Shown: positions 9,123 through 18,891, numbered from the stretch's first letter. The stretch: 64,000 nucleotides of DNA from Pseudomonas sichuanensis (GCF_003231305.1 NZ_QKVM01000027.1:16181-80180), one strand, 5' to 3'. Numbers and translations are program-made. Notes: generated from the letters alone by a model not told the origin.

Positions 9123-10064
9123 ATGGATCCCTTCGACAGCCGTCGCGCCGACGAACTCGCCACCTTGCTGGCCCTGCATGAGCAGGGCTCGTTCGCCGCC
9201 GCCGGGCGCCAGCTGGAGCGTCACCCTTCGGTGCTGTCCCGGCGCCTGGGTGCGCTGGAGCAGCGTCTGGGCATCCGCCTGGTGGAACGCACCACCCGCC
9301 AGCTGCGTTTCACAGACGAGGGTGAGCGCCTGGTGGAGCGCCTGCGCCATGCCAGCCGCTTGATCGACGAGGCCGAGCAGGAGGCTGCACTGGGCGCCGC
9401 ACAGGTGCGCGGCCGCCTGCGCCTGGCGCTGCCGGCGGCCATGGGCCGGCGCTGGCTGAGCGGGCTGCTGGCGGACTTCGTGCTGGCCCACCCGCAGGTC
9501 ACGATCGACGCCGAGTACGCCGACCGTTTCGTCGACCTGGTGGGCGAGGGTTTCGATGCGGCCATCCGCATTGGCGAGCTGGCCGACAACCGCCTGGTGG
9601 CCAGCAAGCTGTGCGAGCACCTGCGCATCCTCTGCGCCGCGCCTGGCTACCTGGCACGGCATGGCACGCCGCAGTTGCCGGCCGACCTGGCCAGCCACAA
9701 CTGCCTGGGCTTCAGTGGGCTGCGTTCGTTCCCCGAATGGCACCTTACCGCCAAGGGCCGACAGGCGAGCGTCAAGGTCGCCGGCAGCCTGCGCGGCAAC
9801 GACAACGAAGCACTGCTGGAGGCGGCGCGGCGGGGCGTGGGGATTCTTGCCGGTGGCGACTGGTTGATGGTCGAGGACCTGCAGGCCGGCCGGCTGGTGC
9901 GGGTACTGCCGGAGTGGCAACTGGATGTGACCGCGGGGATCTACCTGGTGCGGCCTTCGGCGCGGCTGAACACGGCGGTGATGCGGGCGTTCAAGGCGTG
10001 GCTCGAGGCCTGTTTCAAGGATGGCGCGCCATGGCGCCACGACTCTCGAAACCAAATCACATAA
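9123..10064 (+). CDS. LysR-family transcriptional regulator
   Basis: 313 residues from the ATG at 9123, where GGATGAG is 7 bases upstream; the ATG at 9111 is an alternative. The N-terminal winged helix is clear (ATLLALHEQGSFAAAGRQLE then LSRRLGALEQRLGIRLVERT), followed by a substrate-binding effector domain. It is downstream of the quinone oxidoreductase gene on the same strand, not divergent as most LysR genes are, so it may regulate its own operon or a distant target. Confidence 0.85.
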   Translation: MDPFDSRRADELATLLALHEQGSFAAAGRQLERHPSVLSRRLGALEQRLGIRLVERTTRQLRFTDEGERLVERLRHASRLIDEAEQEAALGAAQVRGRLRLALPAAMGRRWLSGLLADFVLAHPQVTIDAEYADRFVDLVGEGFDAAIRIGELADNRLVASKLCEHLRILCAAPGYLARHGTPQLPADLASHNCLGFSGLRSFPEWHLTAKGRQASVKVAGSLRGNDNEALLEAARRGVGILAGGDWLMVEDLQAGRLVRVLPEWQLDVTAGIYLVRPSARLNTAVMRAFKAWLEACFKDGAPWRHDSRNQIT

Positions 10065-10089
10065 AGTATATAACTAATTGATCTGTAAG

Positions 10090-10131
10090 GATTTATCCAG
10101 AATGTGCCGGCATGGCGAATATGGATAAATC
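10090..10131. terminator. Inverted repeat between convergent genes, possible terminator
   Basis: A 10-bp perfect inverted repeat (GATTTATCCA at 10090-10099, TGGATAAATC at 10122-10131) with a 22-base loop in an AT-rich convergent gap. The long loop and lack of an adjacent T-run make termination only a possibility. Confidence 0.3.
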
Positions 10132-10170
10132 GCTTTCAGATGTTATAGTAATTTATTGATTTATAAGAAT

Positions 10171-10500
10171 TTATCGCTTTGCAAGCGCATGCTGAGCACA
10201 CTGCTCATAGTAGGTCTGTTTGATCGCTGCCGGCTTGAGTTGCGAGCGGCTGTTGTAGGTCTGCTCGGTGATGCCGAAGGCGGTCATGCGCATCCAGGGT
10301 TTGGCGAACTTGCGGGCCTGCAGCTTCTTGCGCGTGGCGTACAAGGTGACCCCGGAAAGCTTGGCCTGCTGGGCCTCGGCGGCGATCTGCGCGCCCCAGC
10401 CGCACACCTGGCGATCGTTCTGGCTCAGTGCCCGGGCCTGGGCGCCGAAGGTGGCGACGGCCAACAGGCAGCCGGCTACGCTTGCTAGAAATACCCGCAT
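10171..10500 (-). CDS. Small secreted protein of unknown function
   Basis: 109 residues. A signal peptide is evident (MRVFLASVAGCLLAVATFGAQARA), giving a mature periplasmic or secreted basic protein of about 85 residues with two cysteines (in VCGWG and EQCAQ) that could form a disulfide. I do not recognise the family. It is convergent with the LysR gene and sits in a separate unit from the DUF998 gene upstream. Confidence 0.65.
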   Translation of the reverse strand: MRVFLASVAGCLLAVATFGAQARALSQNDRQVCGWGAQIAAEAQQAKLSGVTLYATRKKLQARKFAKPWMRMTAFGITEQTYNSRSQLKPAAIKQTYYEQCAQHALAKR

Positions 10501-10574
10501 GTTGCTGTCCTAAGCGTCTGAAGGAAAACGGAGTTTGCCCGTACTTCAAACGCCTGGGGGCCAGCAGTTTGCCG

Positions 10575-11225
10575 TCAGGCGATGGCCATGCGCAGTGGGT
10601 TGTGGCGGCGGGCTCGCAGCGACACCAGGGCCAGGGTCGCCAGCCACAGCAGCGAGACCCCGTAGTTCAGGCGCTGATACAGACCGAACAGTTGCCCGCT
10701 CTCGGCCGCCCGCGCCATCAGCAGCACCGTGACCACCGCCAGCACGGCGCACAGCAACGACCACCAGGCCAGGCCGCGCGATCGGGCCAGGCGCTGGCCG
10801 AGGCCGATCCACAGTACGCAGGCCAGGGTCAGGGAGAGGAACATCAGCAACCCGCTGAGGTTGTGCAACTGCTGCGACAGTGAAGGTGTCGCCGGCGCAC
10901 AGCCCGCGTCGCAGGCAAACCAGCCGGTGCCCAGGCTGCCCACGCCGTGCAGCAGGATCAGCAGCGCGCTCAGCTGCGCCAGCCTGGATTGCCGCCAACG
11001 TCGCGCCACGCCCCAGGCGAACAAGGCGAACAGCAATGCCAGGGGGAAGTTGTTGATCCATGGCGAGAGCGTGTGGGTGGGGGCGTCCACCGCGCCGAGC
11101 TGGCTCATGGCCTGTTGCAGGTGGCTGTAGCCGGGGTAGGCCTGGGCGGTCAGCGCGACGCCGATCAGCAACCAGAACGGGATCAGCAGGCCGCTGGCGA
11201 GCAACAGGCGATCGAAAGTCTTCAT
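10575..11225 (-). CDS. DUF998-family membrane protein
   Basis: 216 residues from the ATG at 11225 (GGAAGGAACC upstream). It has about six transmembrane segments, with PGYSHLQQAMSQLGAVDAPTH after the first and GTGWFACDAGC in the central loop. Both are typical of DUF998 proteins. No function is assigned to the family in a way that the neighbourhood supports. It is divergent from the FadR-type regulator gene. Confidence 0.7.
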   Translation of the reverse strand: MKTFDRLLLASGLLIPFWLLIGVALTAQAYPGYSHLQQAMSQLGAVDAPTHTLSPWINNFPLALLFALFAWGVARRWRQSRLAQLSALLILLHGVGSLGTGWFACDAGCAPATPSLSQQLHNLSGLLMFLSLTLACVLWIGLGQRLARSRGLAWWSLLCAVLAVVTVLLMARAAESGQLFGLYQRLNYGVSLLWLATLALVSLRARRHNPLRMAIA

Positions 11226-11416
11226 GCAGGTTCCTTCCTTGGTGGGCATGGGCAAACGCGCAGCCTAGCGCCATGGCAGGGCATTTCGCCAGCATTCGAT
11301 GACACCCCGTCGCCTGCCGGTGGGCGATGAGAGGTGAAATCCCCGGCAGACGTATGTGATCGTACAACTGCCTGCGCTATCATCACGCCTGTCTTTCACA
11401 ACAAGATGTACAGGGC

Positions 11417-12166
11417 ATGACAGAGCAGCAGGTACAGCCGCGCACCCGGCGCAAGCCGCGCAGTCTCGCGCAGGAACTGGTCACGGTGCTGACCGAGCGC
11501 ATTCGCAGCGGCCAGCTCAAGCCCGGCGACAAGCTTCCCACCGAATCGCAGATCATGGCCGAGGAAGGCGTCAGCCGTACCGTGGTGCGTGAAGCCATAT
11601 CGCGGCTGCAGGCCGCCGGCCAGGTCGAGACCCGCCACGGCATCGGCACGTTCGTACTGGACGCACCGACCGCCGCCGGTTTCCGTATAGACCCGGCCAC
11701 CGTTGTCACCCTGCGCGAAGTGCTGGCGGTGCTGGAATTGCGTATTGCCCTGGAAGTCGAGTCGGCCGGGCTTGCCGCGCAGCGACGCAGCGACGAGCAG
11801 CTGGCCGGCATGCGCGCTGCGCTCGACGAGCTCAACGAAGGGGCGGCCCACGCCTCGGACGCGGTCTCGGCGGACTTCCAGTTCCACCTGCGCATCGCCC
11901 AGGCCAGCGGCAATCACTACTTCGCCGATATCATCAACCACCTGGGCACCAGCATCATTCCGCGCACCCGCCTCAATTCCGCGCGCCTGGCCCATGACGA
12001 CCAGGCCCATTACATGGGCCGGCTGATGCACGAGCACGAAGCCATCTACGAGGCCATTGCCCGGCACGACAGCGAAGGCGCGAAAATGGCCATGCGCCTG
12101 CACCTGAGCAACAGTCGCGAGCGCTTGCGCCAGGCCCATGAGCAGGCCGAGGCGCAGGGGGTCTGA
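11417..12166 (+). CDS. FadR-family (GntR/FCD) transcriptional regulator
   Basis: 249 residues. The N-terminal winged helix (LKPGDKLPTESQIMAEEGVS, then TVVREAISRLQAAGQVETRHG) is followed by an all-helical FCD effector domain (VLAVLELRIALEVESAGLAA, then HEAIYEAIARHDSEGAKMAM). FCD regulators usually sense sugar acids or other carboxylates. There is no sugar-acid operon beside it, so the target may be distant. A striking 12-bp inverted repeat follows the gene. Confidence 0.85.
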   Translation: MTEQQVQPRTRRKPRSLAQELVTVLTERIRSGQLKPGDKLPTESQIMAEEGVSRTVVREAISRLQAAGQVETRHGIGTFVLDAPTAAGFRIDPATVVTLREVLAVLELRIALEVESAGLAAQRRSDEQLAGMRAALDELNEGAAHASDAVSADFQFHLRIAQASGNHYFADIINHLGTSIIPRTRLNSARLAHDDQAHYMGRLMHEHEAIYEAIARHDSEGAKMAMRLHLSNSRERLRQAHEQAEAQGV

Positions 12167-12176
12167 TACCTCTGCC

Positions 12177-12206
12177 GACTGTACCGGCTAGTTTGCCGGT
12201 ACAGTC
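12177..12206. terminator. 12-bp perfect inverted repeat between regulator and pirin genes
   Basis: GACTGTACCGGC (12177-12188) and GCCGGTACAGTC (12195-12206) are exact complements around a 6-base loop. Position 11 bases after the regulator stop suggests a terminator, but only GAATTGTTCC follows rather than a T-run. It could equally be an operator for the pirin gene, whose start is 100 bases downstream. Confidence 0.5.
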
Positions 12207-12306
12207 GAATTGTTCCACTCGTAGAACGATGCATGCCAATTTGGCTGTCTAGCGGACCATTAACCTCATCTGTAAGGTGGTGTTCATCCACGAGAGGAGG
12301 TTTCTC

Positions 12307-13194
12307 ATGAAAAAGATCCAGGGTATCCACCGCAGCCCCCACGCCCACTGGGTGGGTGACGGTTTCCCGGTACGCAGCCTGTTCACCTACGACCATCTGG
12401 CCCGGCATATCAGCCCGTTCCTGTTGCTGGACTACGCCGGCCCCCACGATTTCGCCCCCACCAGTGCCCGCCGCGGCGTCGGCCAGCACCCGCACCGTGG
12501 TTTCGAGACGGTGACCATCGTCTATCAGGGCGAGCTGGAGCACCGCGACTCCACCGGCGCCGGTGGCCTGATCGGCCCGGGTGACGTGCAGTGGATGACC
12601 GCCGCGGGCGGCATCATTCACGAGGAGTTCCACTCGCCGGCTTTTGCCGAGCGTGGCGGCACCCTGGAGATGGTGCAGTTGTGGGTCAACCTGCCGGCCA
12701 AGGACAAGCGCGCCGCCGCCGGCTACCAGACCCTGCTGGCCAGCGACATCCCGGTGGTGACGCTGGAGGGCGAGGCGGGCAGCCTGCGGGTGATCGCCGG
12801 GCGCTACCTCGAGCACCAGGGCCCGGCCCGCACCTTCACCGACATGGATGTCTGGGACCTGCGCCTGAAGGCCGGCGCCAGCTTGCAGTTGCCGGTTGCC
12901 AGCGGGCGCAACGCGGCGCTGGTAGTGCTGCGCGGCACGCTGCGGGTCAACGGCGAGCGCGAAGCCGGCCCGGCCAGCCTGGTGCTGTTCGAGCGTGACG
13001 GCGAGGGACTGCGCATCGACGCGCTGGAGGACGTCAGCGTGCTGCTGCTCAGCGGCGAGCCGATCGACGAGCCGATCGTGGGTTACGGCCCGTTCGTGAT
13101 GAACAGCCAGGCGGAAATCGCAGAGTCGTTCGACGACTTCCAGGCCGGGCGCTTCGGCCAGATGGGCGGGGTCGAAACCGGTCCCGTCAGGTAA
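12307..13194 (+). CDS. Pirin-family bicupin protein
   Basis: 295 residues from the ATG at 12307 (AGGAGG 6 bases upstream). The N-terminal cupin carries the pirin metal-binding pattern: GQHPHRGFETVTIVYQGELE, then H-R-D and MTAAGGIIHEEF. The C-terminal cupin domain starts near residue 180. Relatives such as YhhW can oxidise quercetin in vitro; the physiological role is unclear. A strong terminator follows at 13337. Confidence 0.85.
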   Translation: MKKIQGIHRSPHAHWVGDGFPVRSLFTYDHLARHISPFLLLDYAGPHDFAPTSARRGVGQHPHRGFETVTIVYQGELEHRDSTGAGGLIGPGDVQWMTAAGGIIHEEFHSPAFAERGGTLEMVQLWVNLPAKDKRAAAGYQTLLASDIPVVTLEGEAGSLRVIAGRYLEHQGPARTFTDMDVWDLRLKAGASLQLPVASGRNAALVVLRGTLRVNGEREAGPASLVLFERDGEGLRIDALEDVSVLLLSGEPIDEPIVGYGPFVMNSQAEIAESFDDFQAGRFGQMGGVETGPVR

Positions 13195-13212
13195 CGTTTC
13201 ATCGTCGGTAAT

Positions 13213-13312
13213 GGGGCTGCTTTGCAGCCCTTCGCGGGTAAACCCGCTCCCACAGGAATAGGCGAAATCCTGTGGGAGCGGGTTTACCCGCGAAGGGCCG
13301 CAAAGCGGCCCC
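13213..13312. repeat. REP doublet
   Basis: Two REP units in inverted orientation (GCGGGTAAACCCGC and GCGGGTTTACCCGC arms) flanked by GGGGCTGC and GCGGCCCC, forming a nearly perfect palindrome about 100 bp long downstream of the pirin gene. Confidence 0.85.
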
Positions 13313-13336
13313 AATTAGCTTGACTGACCGGCATCA

Positions 13337-13369
13337 GGGTCCACGCTCACCGAGCGTGGGCCCTTTTTT
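13337..13369 (+). terminator. Rho-independent terminator after the pirin gene
   Basis: Stem GGGTCCACGCTC (13337-13348) pairs with GAGCGTGGGCCC (13352-13363) with one G-T pair and a 3-base loop, followed by TTTTTT. Confidence 0.85.
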
Positions 13370-13375
13370 GTGGGT

Positions 13376-13864
13376 TCAGGCCCGACGCCACAGCCAGTGG
13401 TCCAGGCTCAGGCGCCCCGAACCTTTGAGCAGCAACGGCAGCAGCGCCACCAGGTAGATCAGCGGCAGCTTGAAGTTGCCATGCCCCTGGTCGCTGATCG
13501 CATAGCCCTGGGCCAGCTCCGCAAGGCTTGACCACTCGGCCGGCCAATGCACGGCGGCAATTGCCACCAGCGTCACCAGCGCCAGTACCGCGCTGGCCAG
13601 CCGCGTGCCCAGGCCCAACAGCAGAAGCAGCGGGCAGAGCAGCTCGGCCCACATCGACAACTGCCAGTTCAGGCCCGCCGGCAGCAGGTCGAAGGGGAAC
13701 GGAAAGTTCCCTTGCAAGTCGGCGAACCAGTTGGCGCCGTTGAATTTCTCCAGCCCCGATTCGAAGAACTCCCAGGCCAGGAACAGCCGAAGCGGCAAGT
13801 CGGCGCCCCAGCTGCCGATGCGGTCGAGGGCGGTAAACGGGCGGGTCAGGGTGTGCGTCAACAT
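13376..13864 (-). CDS. DoxX-family membrane protein
   Basis: 162 residues from the ATG at 13864 (AAGGAGTCC upstream). The family signature is clear: RLFLAWEFFESGLEKFNG near residue 27, then four transmembrane helices. DoxX proteins are small inner-membrane subunits linked to quinone or thiol redox partners. The ferric-reductase-like gene is 17 bases upstream on the same strand, suggesting a two-gene redox unit in the inner membrane. Confidence 0.8.
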   Translation of the reverse strand: MLTHTLTRPFTALDRIGSWGADLPLRLFLAWEFFESGLEKFNGANWFADLQGNFPFPFDLLPAGLNWQLSMWAELLCPLLLLLGLGTRLASAVLALVTLVAIAAVHWPAEWSSLAELAQGYAISDQGHGNFKLPLIYLVALLPLLLKGSGRLSLDHWLWRRA

Positions 13865-13881
13865 GGCAGGACTCCTTGGGA

Positions 13882-14493
13882 TCAGTGGGACGTGGCCAGG
13901 CGGCGCAGTGGCAGGGCTGCCTTGGCGATGAGCTTGAGGGTGATGGCGGCGAACATCAGGGCGAATGCCAGCGGGTACCCGCCACCCAGGGGAATGCGTT
14001 TGTAGAAGGACAGGCAGAACACCGCCGCCAGCACCCAGGCCCCCGTGCTGTGCAGGCCCTTCCACAGGCGCGGGCCGAGCAGGCGAGCGGGGGTTTTGAA
14101 CGAGGTGACGCACAGCAGCAGGATGAACAGGTAACCCAGCGAGCCCGGCAGGTTGGCCAGTGCCGTGCGCCCGGCCCAGAACAGTTCGGGGAAGCGTTGG
14201 GCATAGAGGTAGATGAGCGCCCCGTGCACCGTGTGTGAAAACGCGAAGGCCAGCCCCAGGTAGCGCCTTTCACGCATCAGCTGGCGGCTTGCCGCGCCGG
14301 GCAGCAGGGTGACCAGTGACGAGGCGAGGAAGGCCAGCAGGAACAGCGCGAACGAGCTGCGTGCGGTGGCGCGGATGGCACTGCGCAGGCCTTCGGCGCC
14401 CGCCGGGTAAGCGGCGAGCACGGCGGCGGTCATCAGCAGGGTCAGGGCGGCGAGGGCGGCAAACAGCTTCCAGCCGGAGGGCAAGGCTTTCAT
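13882..14493 (-). CDS. Ferric-reductase-like transmembrane protein
   Basis: 203 residues with about six membrane segments. Histidines positioned for haem b are in FSHTVHGAL (third helix) and WKGLHSTGAW (fifth helix), as in the ferric-reductase-like domain shared by MsrQ and NOX-type proteins. There is no flavin- or NAD-binding domain, so electrons must come from a partner or the quinone pool. Co-transcription with the DoxX gene is likely from the short spacing. Confidence 0.75.
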   Translation of the reverse strand: MKALPSGWKLFAALAALTLLMTAAVLAAYPAGAEGLRSAIRATARSSFALFLLAFLASSLVTLLPGAASRQLMRERRYLGLAFAFSHTVHGALIYLYAQRFPELFWAGRTALANLPGSLGYLFILLLCVTSFKTPARLLGPRLWKGLHSTGAWVLAAVFCLSFYKRIPLGGGYPLAFALMFAAITLKLIAKAALPLRRLATSH

Positions 14494-14631
14494 CGATGGG
14501 TTTCCCGGAGTGTGCGATGACGGCGGGGTGCCGTCGCGCTGTCGTGGCCGGGAGTGTGTGCGGGTGGGGTATCTGCAGTGTGTCGGCGGGGTGGGGGTTG
14601 TGTATCGGTTTGTAGATCAGCTTTGCCTTGG

Positions 14632-14724
14632 CGGCCTCATCGCCGGCAAGCCGGCTCCCACACCGACCGCATCAGCCCGCGCCATGCGCTAAGCCTGTGG
14701 GAGCTGGCTTGCCAGCGATGAGGC
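14632..14724. repeat. REP doublet
   Basis: Inverted pair of REP units of the GCCGGCAAGCCGGC and GCTGGCTTGCCAGC types, with shared flanks GGCCTCATCG and CGATGAGGCC, between two minus-strand units. Confidence 0.85.
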
Positions 14725-14737
14725 CAGCACAGGCAGT

Positions 14738-16020
14738 TCAGCGCAGCTCGATCTGTGCGCACAGCCCGCCTTCTGCGCGGTTGCGCAAGGTAAGGCTGCC
14801 GCCCATGGCCTGGGTCAGTTGATGGGCGATGGCCAGGCCCAGCCCGGTGCCGCCGGTACTGCGATTGCGCGACCCCTCGACCCGGTAGAACGGCTTGAGC
14901 ACTTCATCGAGCTCCGCCTCAGGGATGCCCGGGCCGTCGTCGAGTACACGGATCAGCGTCACGCCGCTCTCGTGGCCGACTTCAAGCTGGGCGGCACCGG
15001 CAAACTTCAGGGCGTTGTCCACCAGGTTGACCAGCACCCGGCGCAAGGCGTGGGGCCGTGCCTGCAGAGTGGCCTGGGTGCTGCCACGGCGCTCGACCCG
15101 GGCACCGCTGTCCTGGTAGTCGAACACCAGGCTGTCGAGGAAGGCATCCAGGTTGACCTTGCACGGTGCTTCGGTGCCGCTGTCCATGCTGCGGGCGTAG
15201 GCCACGCCTTCGCGCACCAGATGCTCCATGGCATCGAGGTCGTGCCACAGCTTGTCCTTTTCCAGCCCGTCGTCCATCTGCTCGACCCGCAGTTTCATGC
15301 GGGTGATCGGCGTTTGCAGGTCGTGGGAGATCGCCGCGAGCAGTTGCATACGTTCCTTGAGGTAGGCCGCGATACGCGCCTGCAGGGCATTGAAGGCGAC
15401 GGCGGCGTAGCGCACCTCGCGCGGGCCGCTTTCGTCCAGCTGCGGGCCGGGGTGGTTCGGGTCGAGGTTGTCCACCGCCTGCACCAGGCGGGTCAGCGGG
15501 CCGATGGCCAGGCGTACGGCCAGCCAGGTGCAGAGCAGCAGCACCAGCAGCTGGATCAGCAGCACCACCGGCAGCCAGGTGGCCACCGGCACCGACGCCG
15601 GGGTTACGTCGATGGTCAATGGCGCGCCGTCGGCCAGGCGCAGGTGGGCCTGGAAGTGCGCGTTGGGGCCGGGGATTTCCAGGAAGGTCAACTGGTAGCG
15701 ATCACCGATGGCCTTGACGATCGACTCGGCGGCCATGGGCGCTTCGGCGCTGGGCATGGCCTCGCCGGGCAGCCCGCTGTCGAGGCGGTAGCGGTAGGTG
15801 CGCCGCTCCAGACGCGGCAGCCAGGCCGGGCGCTCGGCGGCAGGCAGGCGGTCGAGGATGGCCACCGACGTGGACACGTCCAGCTCCAGGTTGCTGAGCA
15901 TCATCGAGCGGCTGCTGACGTAGCGTTCATACGCCTGCAGGCTGAACGACAGGCCGTAGGCCAGCACCAGCCCGGTGAAGAAGATCAGCGCCAGGCGCGA
16001 GGCGAGGGTGCGTGGCCATT

Positions 16021-16024
<4 letters not shown>
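14738..16024 (-). CDS. Two-component sensor histidine kinase with HAMP domain
   Basis: 428 residues. Two membrane helices (about residues 10-30 and 170-190) bracket a periplasmic sensor region of about 140 residues, followed by HAMP, the phospho-acceptor box AISHDLQTPITRMKLRVE and the ATPase motifs LVNLVDNALKFAG, VLDDGPGIP and GTGLGLAIAHQL. Its first codons overlap the regulator gene by 4 bases. The sensor domain gives no clue to the ligand. Confidence 0.9.
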
Positions 16025-16761
<737 letters not shown>

Positions 16762-16979
16762 CGGGGGTGTCCTTGTCTTGGGTGTGGGCGCAGTGTACAG
16801 AGCGCGTTCGGCCTTGCCTGCGGTGGTTTGTATTGCAGTGTATCTGGCGCGGCTGCAGATACAGGCGCAGGCACTTCGGCGCCTGGGCGGACACAAGCGC
16901 GATACCTGGCGGCGCTGAAATGGCTCTCGACCGGGGAGCAACGCCTCCCCACCCAAGAAGCCGTACCAGGAGAGATGCC

Positions 16980-17255
16980 ATGACCGTCAAGACTTTTACC
17001 AGCGCTGCCCTGTTCGCCATCCTTGGCCTGGGCGCCATCACCGCCCAGGCCAGCAGCACCTCGATGAACGACAGCAGCGTGATGCAGTATCGCTACGGGG
17101 AGCATCTGGACATCAAGAAAGTCCTGTCGGTAAAAGACGACCAGCGCACTGGCTGTGGCCTGGTCAACACCCGCATGGACTACCTCGACTCCCACGGCAA
17201 GCCGCAAAGCGTCGAGTACCGTACTTACGCCACCAGTAGCTGCCATGACAACTGA
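16980..17255 (+). CDS. DUF2790-family small periplasmic protein
   Basis: 91 residues with a signal peptide (MTVKTFTSAALFAILGLGAI, cleavage after TAQA). The mature protein carries YGEHLDIKKVLSV, the DUF2790 core, and exactly two cysteines (TGCGL and SSCHDN), which could form a disulfide. AGGAGAG lies 6 bases upstream of the start. The gene overlaps the thioredoxin-like gene by 11 bases. In P. aeruginosa the DUF2790 protein PtrA is encoded beside CopRS; the similar arrangement here suggests control by the divergent two-component pair. Confidence 0.8.
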   Translation: MTVKTFTSAALFAILGLGAITAQASSTSMNDSSVMQYRYGEHLDIKKVLSVKDDQRTGCGLVNTRMDYLDSHGKPQSVEYRTYATSSCHDN

Positions 17256-17799
17256 TCCGCGCGGCAAAGGGACCGAACGTCGCCTGCTCAAGGCCGGCGG
17301 CGTGGCCCTGGCCCTTGTCGGGCTTGGGCTGGCCGGCCACCTGCTGGCAGGCGACAACTACGGCCCGATGCCGTCGCTGGCCGGCGCCGAGCTGTGGCTG
17401 AACTCACCGCCGCTGGAGGGGCAGCAGCTCAAGGGCAAGGTGGTGCTGGTGGATTTCTGGACCTACGACTGCATCAACTGCCGGCGCAGCCTGCCCCACG
17501 TCAACGACTGGGCGCGGCGCTATGCCGACCAGGGGCTGGTGGTGGTCGGGGTGCACACGCCGGAGTACGACTACGAGCACGATGTCGCCAGCCTGCGTGA
17601 GCAGGTCAACCGGTTGGGTATCGGCTATCCGGTGGCGGTGGACAACGGCTATCGGATCTGGAATGCCTGGGGTAACCAGTTCTGGCCAGCGCACTACTTT
17701 GTCGATCGCAAAGGGCAGGTGCGCCATGTGCATTTCGGCGAAGGCGACTACGACGGGCAGGAGCGGGTCATCAGGCAACTGCTCGATGAGCGGGGCTAG
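17245..17799 (+). CDS. Membrane-anchored thioredoxin-like (TlpA/DipZ-type) protein
   Basis: 184 residues from the ATG at 17245. A hydrophobic segment at residues 16-36 anchors it, with the thioredoxin fold facing the periplasm. The active site is YDCINCRRSLP (cysteines 76 and 79), and the cis-proline region is FWPAHYFVDRKG. It resembles the redoxin domain at the C-terminus of DipZ. The start lies inside the end of the DUF2790 gene, so translation is probably coupled and the secreted two-cysteine partner is a plausible substrate. Confidence 0.8.
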   Translation: MTTDPRGKGTERRLLKAGGVALALVGLGLAGHLLAGDNYGPMPSLAGAELWLNSPPLEGQQLKGKVVLVDFWTYDCINCRRSLPHVNDWARRYADQGLVVVGVHTPEYDYEHDVASLREQVNRLGIGYPVAVDNGYRIWNAWGNQFWPAHYFVDRKGQVRHVHFGEGDYDGQERVIRQLLDERG

Positions 17800-17803
17800 C
17801 GGG

Positions 17804-18814
17804 TTACTCGCCCAAACGCTGTTCGCGTGACGGCGGGTAGCCAAAGTACGCCGCATAGCACTTGCTGAAGTGCGACACCGAGACAAACCCGCAAGCCACC
17901 GCCACTTCCATCACCGAAAGGTCGGAATATTGCAGCAAGCGCCGGCTCTTGGTGATGCGCAGCTCCATGTAGTAGCGCCGTGGCGAGGTGCCGAGCTGGG
18001 CCTGGAACAGCCGGTCGATCTGCCGCCGCGAGCGCCCGGAGTAGGCGGCGAGCTGGTCGAGGCTGAGGGTTTCCTCGAGGTTGTTTTCCATCAGCTCGAC
18101 GATGGTGCGCAGGTGCAGGCTCATGGACTTTTTCGCCCCAGGGCCGACCTGGCGATAGCGCGCCCCGGAAAACGACAGGATCTCTTCCACACCCTCGGCC
18201 AGGGCATCGCCGTACAGTCGGCGGACCAGGCCGAGCATCAGCTCCATGGCGCCGTTGGGGCTGGCGGCGCTGAGGCGGTCACGGTCGAGGGTGAAGCTGG
18301 CTGGGGTGATGCGGGTTTGCGGGCTGCATTCGCTGAGGCTGGCGCGCTGCTCGGGGTGGACACTGCAACCGTAGTCGTCGAGCACCCCGGCGCGGCCGAG
18401 GAACCAGGCACCGTTCCATAGCCCGCCCAGGGTCATGCCGTGGGCGGCGCAGTCGCCGAGCAGGCGGTCCAGGGTCGGGTATTTGAGCGGGGTACGCAGG
18501 CCGCCGCAGATCACCAGCAGGTCGAGGTCGTGCAGGTCGGTCGGTTCCAGCGGGCTGGCCACCAGCTCCAGGCCCAGGTCGCTGAGCACCCGGTCACCGC
18601 CGCCCAGCGACAGGGGGGTAAAGGCAAAACTGTCGGCCCGCAGCAGGTTGGCGGTGACCAGCACATCCATGGCCACGGTGAAGCTGGCCATGGAGAAATG
18701 TTCGAGCAGGACAAAGTCGACCCGGTAAGGCCGCTGGGCGCTGCCGTCGCTGGTCTTGAGCCGCAGCATGTTGCTGGTGCTGGTTTTCTTGCTGAACTGG
18801 CGTGGCGTGGGCAC
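17804..18814 (-). CDS. GlxA-type AraC-family regulator (DJ-1/PfpI + HTH)
   Basis: 336 residues from a GTG at 18814 with GGAG 6 bases upstream; ATG 18769 is an alternative, and the frame stays open to 18925. The N-terminal half is a DJ-1/PfpI domain (FVLLEHFSMASFTVAMDVLV, then DLLVICGGLRTPL), and the C-terminal half has two AraC helix-turn-helix motifs (TLSLDQLAAYSGRSRRQIDR and VMEVAVACGFVSVSHFSKCY). Relatives such as GbdR and CdhR control quaternary amine use. The effector here is unknown. Upstream DNA carries a tandem 33-bp repeat. Confidence 0.85.
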   Translation of the reverse strand: MPTPRQFSKKTSTSNMLRLKTSDGSAQRPYRVDFVLLEHFSMASFTVAMDVLVTANLLRADSFAFTPLSLGGGDRVLSDLGLELVASPLEPTDLHDLDLLVICGGLRTPLKYPTLDRLLGDCAAHGMTLGGLWNGAWFLGRAGVLDDYGCSVHPEQRASLSECSPQTRITPASFTLDRDRLSAASPNGAMELMLGLVRRLYGDALAEGVEEILSFSGARYRQVGPGAKKSMSLHLRTIVELMENNLEETLSLDQLAAYSGRSRRQIDRLFQAQLGTSPRRYYMELRITKSRRLLQYSDLSVMEVAVACGFVSVSHFSKCYAAYFGYPPSREQRLGE

Positions 18815-18891
18815 TGCGGACTCCGTTTCCTGGCTGGCGGCAGTGAGTGTGCGGGGTGTGGCGGGTAAAGACAACGGGGGCAGCGGGTGCC

